Assembly (NCBI GenBank): GCA_964540815.1 | Contig: CAZIOH010000092.1 | Coordinates: 1-28,138 of the forward strand | Reading direction: 5' to 3' | DNA length: 28,138 nt | Source of the DNA: CAZIOH01 sp964540815 | GTDB taxonomy: Bacteria > Myxococcota_A > Polyangia > Fen-1088 | In this document: piece after piece, positions 22,215-28,138 of the stretch | Position numbering within the stretch: position 1 is the first letter of the stretch | Layout of the letters: every line of letters begins with the position of its first letter | Notes under the pieces: generated by a model | What the model saw: only the letters and a program-made list of their open reading frames with translations | Database searches by the model: none | Told to the model about the DNA's origin: nothing | Translations under genes and position numbers: made by a program

Positions 22215-23607
22215 AGGCCATCAGCTCGGGCAGCGGCCCGGTGCTGTCGCCGACCACCGGGGTCGGGACACCGACCGCCGACAACATGCTCACGAGCAGG
22301 TTAGAAGTCATCTGGGCGGCTGTGGTCGCATACGCCAGGTGACGGCCAGTCGAGAGGTTGCCGCCGGCGTGCCCGGCGAGGATGATCGGCATGTCCACGT
22401 GGGTGTGGGAATTCCCGTCGGACACGTCGCTCGACATGAAGATCGCCGAGTTGTAGAGCATGTTCTGCGAACCCTCGGTGATGGCCTTCATCTTGGTCAT
22501 GAGGTACGCGAGCTGCTGCACCTCCCAGGTCCCGATGGTCTGGAGCTGGGCCAGCTTGGTCGGGTTGTTCCCGTGGTGCGAGATGCTGTGGTGACCGTCG
22601 GTGATCCCGAGGCTGGGGTAGGTCTGCCCGCTCGCGGCGTTGCCCAGCATGAAGCTGATGATGCGGGTGGCGTCGCACTGCATGGCCAGCACCATCAGGT
22701 CGCACATCAGCTTGACGTTGGCGGGGAAGTCGGTGCCGGTGGTGGGACGGGTCCCCATGGTGCACTGGGTTCCGCCGGTGGTCATGCCGTCGATCTGCTG
22801 CTCGAGGCCCCGCACGCCGTCGAGGAACTCCTGCACCTTGTGCGAATCGGTGTGGCTGAGCTTGAGGCTGAGGCTGTTGGCCTCGCTGACCACGAGATCG
22901 AGCACGCTCTGGTTGAGCTGGCGGCGCTTGTCGGCGTCGGCCTGGGACTGCCCGGCGGGGGTGTAACCCTTGAAGATCTGATCGAACACCGTCCCCGGAT
23001 CGGTGATCTTCGGCAGCGGGGTGCTCGGCCCCGACCAGGAGATGTTGCGGGCGTAGGCGCAGCTGTAGCCGTTGTCGCAGTCGCCGGTGGCGTTGCCGCC
23101 GCTCATCCCGAGCTGGAGCGAGGGGAGCCGGGTCTGGGAGCCGAAGGCCTTGGCTGCCACCTGATCGGCGGAGGTGCCCAGCATGATGTTGGTCAGCGAC
23201 TTGGTCGCGTGCGCGCAGGTGATGGCGGAGGAGGTACCGGCGGCATGGTCTCCCGGGCCGTCGGGCTTGCCGAGGATGTTCTGCAGACCGCTCACCACCT
23301 GGAAGTCGGCCTTGAGCGGATCGAGCGGCATCAGCATCGGGGTGGTGGTGTACTGCGCGCCCACCTCGACCGGCTTCCAGGCGTTGGCGGTGCTGCCGTT
23401 GATACCGTTGGGGATGAACCAGTAGATCAGGCGTTGCGGCTGGGTCGCGGCCTCGGCCCGGGAACCTCGCGGCAGCAGCGACTCGAGGAACGGCAGGCCG
23501 ACCACCACCGAGCCGCCGGCCAGGAACGCACGCCGGGTGGGCCGGGAGACGGCGGAGGGACGGGTCATCGCCAGAACTGGCTGCTGGAATGGATGGTTGT
23601 TCTTCAT
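22213..23607 (-). CDS. DUF1552 family protein with twin-arginine signal
   Basis: A 464-residue exported protein. The N-terminus has a Tat motif, PTRRAFLAGG (Arg25-Arg26), followed by a hydrophobic stretch GSVVVGLPFLESLLP and a probable cleavage near SRAEAA. The body matches DUF1552: RLIYWFIPNGING, FQVVSGL, GDHAAGTSSAITC, LPSLQLGM, ISFMLGNAASGQTYPSLGI, HHSISHH, and MSSDVSDGNSHTHVDMPIILAGHAGG. These proteins are common in Planctomycetes and Myxococcota, nearly always beside DUF1592 proteins, and have a sulfatase/DUF1501-like flavour, but their function is unknown. Tat export suggests it folds or binds a cofactor before export. The start is ATG 23605-23607 with a weak ribosome-binding site; ATG 23566-23568 would still keep the Tat motif. 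Confidence 0.92.
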   Translation of the reverse strand: MKNNHPFQQPVLAMTRPSAVSRPTRRAFLAGGSVVVGLPFLESLLPRGSRAEAATQPQRLIYWFIPNGINGSTANAWKPVEVGAQYTTTPMLMPLDPLKADFQVVSGLQNILGKPDGPGDHAAGTSSAITCAHATKSLTNIMLGTSADQVAAKAFGSQTRLPSLQLGMSGGNATGDCDNGYSCAYARNISWSGPSTPLPKITDPGTVFDQIFKGYTPAGQSQADADKRRQLNQSVLDLVVSEANSLSLKLSHTDSHKVQEFLDGVRGLEQQIDGMTTGGTQCTMGTRPTTGTDFPANVKLMCDLMVLAMQCDATRIISFMLGNAASGQTYPSLGITDGHHSISHHGNNPTKLAQLQTIGTWEVQQLAYLMTKMKAITEGSQNMLYNSAIFMSSDVSDGNSHTHVDMPIILAGHAGGNLSTGRHLAYATTAAQMTSNLLVSMLSAVGVPTPVVGDSTGPLPELMA

Positions 23608-23622
23608 TGTCAGCTCTCTGTG

Positions 23623-23650
23623 TCGGCTCTTGTCCGTCGGCTCTTGTTCG
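23623..23650. repeat. 14-bp tandem duplication in DUF1592-DUF1552 spacer
   Basis: TCGGCTCTTGTCCG is followed directly by TCGGCTCTTGTTCG (one difference). It lies in the 89-bp spacer between the two genes. Confidence 0.8.
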
Positions 23651-23696
23651 GTACGTCCCGCACGCTCAACCCTGATTCCACCGCTGGTTCAACGTC

Positions 23697-25526
23697 TCAT
23701 GGAGCAGCCGGCTCGCCACGCCGGTTGAGGAAGGTCGGTGCGGTGACGATCTGCTTGACCAGGTTCTTGAAGGCGAGGCCGCTGGTCTTGAAGCTGGTGG
23801 TGATGCTGGCCAAGGTCTGCGTGTCCATCTGGGTGGGCGTCTTGTCGGGCAGCCGCCCGAGCGCGTAGGCGTACAGCTTCTGGACCACGCACCCCGGGAA
23901 GCTGGGATCCGCGGCGACCAGCGCGGAGAGCTGGTCCGTGCCGCTGAAGGCCGCCCCGCTGGGAAGCTTCCCGGCGGAGTCGATGTCGAGGCCCGAATCC
24001 TGGGTCCGGTAGGCGCCGACGGCGTCGTAGTTCTCGAGCCCGAACCCGATGGGATCCATCAGCATGTGGCAGCTCGCGCAGTTGGGATTGGCGCGGTGAG
24101 CCTCCAGCACCTGACGCAAGGTGCCCGTCACGGTGCTGTTGTCGAGGTTGGTCTGCACCCCCGGCGGAGGCGGCGGCACGTCGAAGCACAGGAGCTGGTT
24201 CAGCACCCACTTGCCTCGCTTGACCGGAGAGGTCTTGACCGGGTGGGAGGTGGCGGTGAGGAACCCCCCCTGGGCGAGGATTCCGCCGCGGTGGCTGGTC
24301 CCGGTGAGCGCCACCTTGACGGGGGTGGTCGAGTTGACCGCGGGCAGCCCATAGTGTTGCGCCAGGCGGTCGTTCGCATAGAGGTACTGGGCGGTCAGCA
24401 AGGTGTCGACCGGGGCGCCGTTCAGGGCCACGTCCCGGAACAGCATCTCGGCCTCCGACTGCATGGCGTCCCGCAACGGCTGATCGAACAGCGGGAAGGC
24501 GGTTGGATCCGGCTGCAGCTGCTGCGTCTGGCGAATGTAGAGCCACTGTCCGGCGAAGTTCGACACCAGCGACTGCGCCTTGGGGCTGGCGAGCATCCTG
24601 TCCGCCTGCGCCGACAGGGTCGCGGGGGTCATGATCGAGCCGTCCGCCGCGGCCTGCATCAGGCCGTCATCGGGCATGGTGCTCCAGAGGAAGTACGAGA
24701 GCCGCGAGGCCAGCTCGTAACCAGAGAGCGGGTGCGGCACCGTGGAGAGGGGGTCTGGGTCGAGCTCGACCCGGAAAACGAAGTTCGGGGACATGAGGAC
24801 GGAGGTCAGGGCCAACTTGAGAGCCTGCTCGGTGGTCTGACCCTGCGCCGTCGCCGCGGTGATGATGGTCATGCGGCTGTCCACGTCGGTCGAGGCGACC
24901 GGACGACGCCAGGCCCGCGGCATGAACGCCGTCAGGATGGAGCGTGCGCAGGTGGTGCCCTGTGCCACCAGATCGCAGGTGACGAGCTTGGCCCGCTCGG
25001 TCGCGTTCGAGAACGCCTCGTCAAGCAAGTTCTGGGCAGCGGTCTGGTACATGCTGAGGTGCAGCGGCGACAGGCTCAGCACGTCGGCGATGTTGTCGAA
25101 GTCGCCGCCCGGATCGTCTGCCGGGAACGCATCGGCCGGCCGGGTGGTGGTCCCGAAGAGATCCGCGACCGTGTTGTTGTACTCGGCGCGGTTCAGTCGG
25201 TGCAGGGTCACGCGGCCCGGATCGGTGGCCACCACGGCGGGGGTCGTCCCGCCCCCGGTCGCAGTACCCGCGCCAGCGGACCCGGCGGAGGCTCCGCCGC
25301 CGGCGGCGGTCGAGGAGCCGCCTGAGGCGTTCCCAGCCGTAGGCGTGCTCCCGGAGCCTGTCGAGGTTCCGGTGCCAGTCCCGTTGCCGGAAGCGGCGTT
25401 CGTGCCGGCCCCGGAGCCTGGAGGCGCGTTGCCACCCCCGGTCTTGGGCGCGTTGACCGTACCGACGCAGCCGCCGAGGGCGACCGCCACGACCATCAGA
25501 GTTTTGGCGGAAATTGACGTCTTCAT
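23697..25526 (-). CDS. DUF1592/DUF1588-family lipoprotein with CxxCH heme motif
   Basis: A 609-residue lipoprotein. ATG at 25524-25526; lipobox LGGC (Cys20), then a Gly/Ser/Thr linker (about 25-90). The family's five domains follow in the expected order: DUF1587 (VTLHRLNRAEYNNTVADLFG), DUF1595 (FMPRAWRRPV...LKLALTSVLMSPNFVFRVE), DUF1592 (YELASRLSYFLWSTMPDDGLM), DUF1588 (HRGGILAQGGFLTATSH... and NCASCHMLMDPIGFGLENYDAVGAYR) and DUF1585 (CVVQKLYAYALGRLPDK). The CASCH motif is a c-type heme site, while the N-terminal cytochrome domain seen in many planctomycete relatives is absent. Function is unknown; pairing with DUF1552 is conserved in other genomes. Frame extension upstream to 26516 is spurious because it runs through the hydrolase gene. 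Confidence 0.92.
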   Translation of the reverse strand: MKTSISAKTLMVVAVALGGCVGTVNAPKTGGGNAPPGSGAGTNAASGNGTGTGTSTGSGSTPTAGNASGGSSTAAGGGASAGSAGAGTATGGGTTPAVVATDPGRVTLHRLNRAEYNNTVADLFGTTTRPADAFPADDPGGDFDNIADVLSLSPLHLSMYQTAAQNLLDEAFSNATERAKLVTCDLVAQGTTCARSILTAFMPRAWRRPVASTDVDSRMTIITAATAQGQTTEQALKLALTSVLMSPNFVFRVELDPDPLSTVPHPLSGYELASRLSYFLWSTMPDDGLMQAAADGSIMTPATLSAQADRMLASPKAQSLVSNFAGQWLYIRQTQQLQPDPTAFPLFDQPLRDAMQSEAEMLFRDVALNGAPVDTLLTAQYLYANDRLAQHYGLPAVNSTTPVKVALTGTSHRGGILAQGGFLTATSHPVKTSPVKRGKWVLNQLLCFDVPPPPPGVQTNLDNSTVTGTLRQVLEAHRANPNCASCHMLMDPIGFGLENYDAVGAYRTQDSGLDIDSAGKLPSGAAFSGTDQLSALVAADPSFPGCVVQKLYAYALGRLPDKTPTQMDTQTLASITTSFKTSGLAFKNLVKQIVTAPTFLNRRGEPAAP

Positions 25527-25705
25527 GGCACTCACTCGGCAGAGAGTCTCTGAGCCTGCGTTCCGGGGTGACAGTAGCCACTCCGCACAGAACCGGTTCA
25601 AGGTAACACCAGTTTCTGCTCCAGACCGTTTCGAAGTTGAATCGTGGCAGAAATATTGACGCGCGGAACCGGCGAGCCGCAGGCGGCGTCTGCGCCGCGC
25701 GGCGC

Positions 25706-26692
25706 TCATCGCGATGGAGCCGCCGCGGGGAGGAGGCCAAGCTCCCGCGTGAAGGCGGCGATGGTCGCGAAGAACGCCGGGTCCCGCTCGAACGCATCGG
25801 TGTGTCCGCCCGCGACCATCTTGAATTCCTTGGGAGGGAGGGCGGCGGCGAACAGCCGCCGACCGTGCGCGATGGGGACGATGGTGTCGTCCTGGCCGTG
25901 GATGAACAGCTTGGGCGTCGACACGCGCGCGATCTTGTCGATCGAGGCGAACCGAATTCGCGCCAGCCAGCGGACCGGCACGTACGGATAGAGCTCTGCC
26001 CCCCGGTCTGGAATGGACGTGAAGGCGCCCTCCACCACCAGGCCGGCGGCCGGCACCCGACCCGCGAGATCGATGGCCACCGCCGACCCCAGCGAGTAGC
26101 CATAGATGACGATCCGGGGCGGCGCGACGTGCAGCGTGCCCGTCAGGTAGGCGTACGCGGAGTCGGCGTCGCGATAGAGGCCAGCCTCGCTCGGCCGTCC
26201 GCCGCTCGCGCCATAGCCACGATAGTCGACGGCGAAGACCCCGAACCCGAGCTGGCGAAACCGCGCCCAGGCGCGCGCATATCCGGCCGTTCCCACGTTT
26301 CCCGACGCGCCGTGAAAGTACAAGATCCACGGCGCGGTCCCGGCGCGCCCCGCATGTCCATCCTCGGGCGGCGGGACGATGCGGGCCGCGAGCGGCGTCG
26401 CATCGACCCCGACGAAGGTCACGTCGCGGGCGTCGAGACCGAGCCCGGGCGGTGACTGGGCTGGCGTCCCCGCCTCGGGCCGAAAGACCAAGGCGCTCTC
26501 GTCCAGCCGGAGCCATCCGAGGAGCGCCCCATACCCGGCGATCAGGATCGCCGCCGCGACCCCACCGACCACGAGGAGCCGGCGCCTTGGCCTCCTGGCC
26601 GCCGGTGGCGGAACATGCTGAGTCGACGGGGCCCCCACCCGACGCACTCTACTCGCGGGCTCGTGCGTCGCGCCACCCGCCGCTCGAGACAT
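25706..26692 (-). CDS. Membrane-anchored alpha/beta hydrolase (ABHD13/Bem46-like)
   Basis: A 328-residue protein with a polar N-terminus, a hydrophobic anchor at about 39-61 (LLVVGGVAAAILIAGYGALLGW) and an alpha/beta hydrolase fold. The oxyanion region is ILYFHGASGNVG; the nucleophile elbow is GYSLGS (Ser200); Asp268 or 269 lies in IHGQDDTIVP and His297 in AGGHTDAF, completing a plausible catalytic triad. The landmark VDYRGYGASGGRPSEAGLYRDA is typical of ABHD13/Bem46-like proteins, whose substrates are mostly unknown. The ATG at 26690-26692 lies 47 bp after the LPMO-like gene's stop, so the two may form an operon. A perfect 14-bp palindrome (25692-25705) directly follows the stop and may aid termination. 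Confidence 0.9.
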   Translation of the reverse strand: MSRAAGGATHEPASRVRRVGAPSTQHVPPPAARRPRRRLLVVGGVAAAILIAGYGALLGWLRLDESALVFRPEAGTPAQSPPGLGLDARDVTFVGVDATPLAARIVPPPEDGHAGRAGTAPWILYFHGASGNVGTAGYARAWARFRQLGFGVFAVDYRGYGASGGRPSEAGLYRDADSAYAYLTGTLHVAPPRIVIYGYSLGSAVAIDLAGRVPAAGLVVEGAFTSIPDRGAELYPYVPVRWLARIRFASIDKIARVSTPKLFIHGQDDTIVPIAHGRRLFAAALPPKEFKMVAGGHTDAFERDPAFFATIAAFTRELGLLPAAAPSR

Positions 26693-26739
26693 ATCGGCGC
26701 TGCACGCGGGGCTCGCCGGTCGAGCGGCGCGGGTCTATC

Positions 26740-27795
26740 TCAGCCCCGTCGTCGCCGTACCCTCAGCGCCGCTCCCATCACCAGGAGCACGCCCAGCGCA
26801 CCCGAAGAGCCGAGCGCTCCGCCGGCCAACGAACAACCGCTGCTGCTCCCGCCGCCGGTGCTCGCGGTTCCCGAGCCCCCGGTGCTGCTCGTGCCCGAGG
26901 CGCCGCCGGTGGTGGTTCCTGGCGGTAAGCTTCCGCCGCTCCCGGGTGAGCCACCGCTCGTGGCGACGGGCGAGCCACCGCTGCCCAGGACCACCGCTCC
27001 ACCGGTACCCAGAGACGCCCCCCCCCCGGTCCCGGTGGCACCGCCGCTCGCGGTCGCCCCCCCCGTGCCGACGCTACCCCCACTGCCACCCCCGACCTCC
27101 GCGACACTGGCATCTGGGGCCGGGCTCCCCGCCTCAGCGGCGGCCGCGTCCGTCGTTCCGCCGGCGATGCCCCCATCGACGATCGGCAGCGCGGGGTCCG
27201 CCGTGATCTGAAGGTCCGCACAGTGATGGTAAAAGTAACCGCCCGAGGGACCTCCCCCAGCAGCCTGGTTCGGGCCGTGCATCGCCATGAACTCGATCAC
27301 CTGCAAAGTACACTTGGCGCAGGTGACGTTCGGCAAGGTCACCGAAGTGGTGAACATCATCGGTCCCGTACCCTGGTGTGGCCACAGGTTGTCGGCGAGG
27401 ACGGGAAAGACCGGGGGATTCTCGAAGTCCGCCGTTGCTGAGGTTCCGGCGGGCGTTCCACTCGGAGGGAGGACCTTCCCGGTCGCATCATGGACCACGT
27501 TGTCCAGGGGCAACTCGGTGCGTGCGTTGATCGCAAGGGCGATCCGGTAGAAGCCGGTGTGGGCCACCGTCTCCATGACTGACACCGTCAACGGATGGCC
27601 ACCTTGAACCTTGGTGACCACGTTCGACGCCGGGGTCAATGGGCCGCAGGGCGGGAGGCCCTTGCCGCCCCCCGTGTCGGTGGAGAGCGGCGGCGGCATG
27701 ATGAGGTTGAAATGGGCGTGCGCCGCGCCTGAAGCGCAGAACAAGAGAGCGAAAACGCTTGGAACGAGGGTTCGAGTCGATACTCGAGTTCGCAT
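26740..27795 (-). CDS. Putative LPMO-like secreted protein with MYXO-CTERM anchor
   Basis: A 351-residue exported protein. ATG at 27793-27795 has GGAGGA five nucleotides upstream. The signal peptide ends AHA (residues 25-27), so the mature protein would start with histidine: HFNLIMPPP. A copper histidine-brace protein, as in lytic polysaccharide monooxygenases (AA families), requires exactly an N-terminal His. A second candidate ligand is His79 (VAHTGFYRI) or His190/191 (YFYHHCADL); paired cysteines at 159/162 and 192 also occur. This pattern matches what I recall of a myxobacterial 'SCE4755-type' polysaccharide monooxygenase-like family. The domain ends near residue 205, then a Gly/Ser/Thr linker, then SSGCSLAGG, a hydrophobic segment and RVRRRRG, which is a MYXO-CTERM surface-anchoring tail. 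Activity is not demonstrated. Confidence 0.85.
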   Translation of the reverse strand: MRTRVSTRTLVPSVFALLFCASGAAHAHFNLIMPPPLSTDTGGGKGLPPCGPLTPASNVVTKVQGGHPLTVSVMETVAHTGFYRIALAINARTELPLDNVVHDATGKVLPPSGTPAGTSATADFENPPVFPVLADNLWPHQGTGPMMFTTSVTLPNVTCAKCTLQVIEFMAMHGPNQAAGGGPSGGYFYHHCADLQITADPALPIVDGGIAGGTTDAAAAEAGSPAPDASVAEVGGGSGGSVGTGGATASGGATGTGGGASLGTGGAVVLGSGGSPVATSGGSPGSGGSLPPGTTTGGASGTSSTGGSGTASTGGGSSSGCSLAGGALGSSGALGVLLVMGAALRVRRRRG

Positions 27796-27857
27796 GACAG
27801 TCCTCCGTGGTGGCCGGGCCGCCGTCGCGGCAAAAATTCGTGGACATCCTACAACAC

Positions 27858-27879
27858 GTTTCGACCTCGGGTACGAAAC
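27858..27879. promoter_or_regulatory. Dyad upstream of LPMO-like gene
   Basis: GTTTCG (27858-27863) and CGAAAC (27874-27879) form an inverted repeat with a 10-bp spacer. It lies about 63-84 bp upstream of the start at 27795 on the minus strand, where an operator would be expected. No regulator gene is next to it. Confidence 0.3.
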
Positions 27880-27998
27880 CTGGGCAGACAGCAGGCGAAG
27901 GGCGGCAACACGCGTTTCCTTCATCGCGCTCAGTCAATTCTGCGAAAACGCCACATCGCCGTGGTTCTCAGAACGATATCGGCTGAGATTGGAGCCCC

Positions 27999-28138
27999 TC
28001 AGCGATAGCGGTCGTTGCGCCAGGGGTAGGCGGTCATGGAGTAGCCGCGCTCTTCCCAGAAGCCGGGGCGATCGGCGCGCAGCAGCTCGATGCGGTTGAT
28101 CCACTTGGCGCCCTTCCAGGCGTAGAGCTGGGGGGTGA
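27999..28138 (-). CDS. C-terminal end of MsrP/sulfite-oxidase-like molybdopterin oxidoreductase (partial)
   Basis: The last 45 codons of a minus-strand gene whose start is outside the window; the TGA is at 27999-28001. The segment PQLYAWKGAKWINRIELL, then ADRPGFWEERGYSM and PWRNDRYR, matches the C-terminus of YedY/MsrP-type and related sulfite-oxidase-fold molybdoenzymes (the Trp-Lys-Ile-E and RPGFWE pattern). MsrP repairs methionine sulfoxide in the periplasm, but other family members do different chemistry. Only this end is visible. About 203 bp separate it from the LPMO-like gene start. Confidence 0.8.
   Translation of the reverse strand, partial: TPQLYAWKGAKWINRIELLRADRPGFWEERGYSMTAYPWRNDRYR

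Noticed and set aside
25527..26516. Upstream extension of the DUF1592 frame by 330 codons
   Set aside because: It overlaps the alpha/beta hydrolase gene and lacks domains; the lipobox after ATG 25526 defines the start.
27018..27027. C10 homopolymer in the linker of the LPMO-like gene, as a phase-variation tract
   Set aside because: It lies inside a degenerate Gly-rich linker in an intact frame; such runs are expected in that composition and nothing else suggests switching.

Overview
The window is about 28 kb of high-GC chromosomal DNA that looks like Myxococcota (myxobacteria, Polyangia-like). The main evidence is a C-terminal MYXO-CTERM-type anchor (26740-27795), several lipoproteins with long Gly/Ser/Thr 'TGG-type' linkers after the lipobox, a cysteine-rich myxobacterial-style lipoprotein, a cytoplasmic Ser/Thr kinase, and the DUF1552/DUF1592 pair. 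I see no tRNA, rRNA, insertion sequence, phage gene or CRISPR array. Apart from three hubs on the plus strand (12115-16456 and 20452-22163), all genes read on the minus strand.

Region 1 (1-5284, minus) is a CUT1-type carbohydrate ABC importer. Its order is binding lipoprotein, permease, permease, small two-helix membrane protein, ATPase, second ATPase (cut off by the window edge). The downstream genes are joined by short or GTGA overlaps. The binding-protein gene is separated from the permeases by 327 bp carrying an inverted pair of a 43-nt GC-rich element plus an array of 12-nt units. Region 2 (5395-11786, minus) is a run of cell-surface proteins: a DUF1080 lipoprotein, a 825-residue Cys-rich lipoprotein, a TPR/PEGA protein and a LamG-like lipoprotein.

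Region 3 (12115-19127) is signalling. It has a PAS-GGDEF-EAL protein with intact motifs in both catalytic domains, an acyltransferase-3 membrane protein, and a CHAD-domain protein whose 3' end overlaps, tail to tail, a Ser/Thr kinase. That kinase ends a minus-strand operon made of an AI-2E-family transporter, a single-domain response regulator and the kinase. Region 4 (19361-22163) holds a glutathione S-transferase and pterin carbinolamine dehydratase pair (minus), then a Spy/CpxP-like protein and an HtrA-type protease (plus). Neither of the last two has an obvious signal peptide.

Region 5 (22213-28138, minus) holds a Tat-exported DUF1552 protein, a DUF1587-1595-1592-1588-1585 lipoprotein with a CxxCH motif, a membrane-anchored alpha/beta hydrolase, a putative lytic polysaccharide monooxygenase-like protein whose predicted mature N-terminus is histidine and which carries a MYXO-CTERM tail, and the C-terminal end of an MsrP/sulfite-oxidase-like molybdoenzyme. 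A surface-polysaccharide acquisition theme (sugar importer, DUF1080, LamG, LPMO-like) is plausible but inferred only. Nothing here is clearly a new defence or mobile system. The most interesting items are the LPMO-like protein, the two-ATPase importer with its intra-operon repeat pair, the transporter-regulator-kinase operon, and the CHAD gene with its in-frame minisatellite and antisense overlap.
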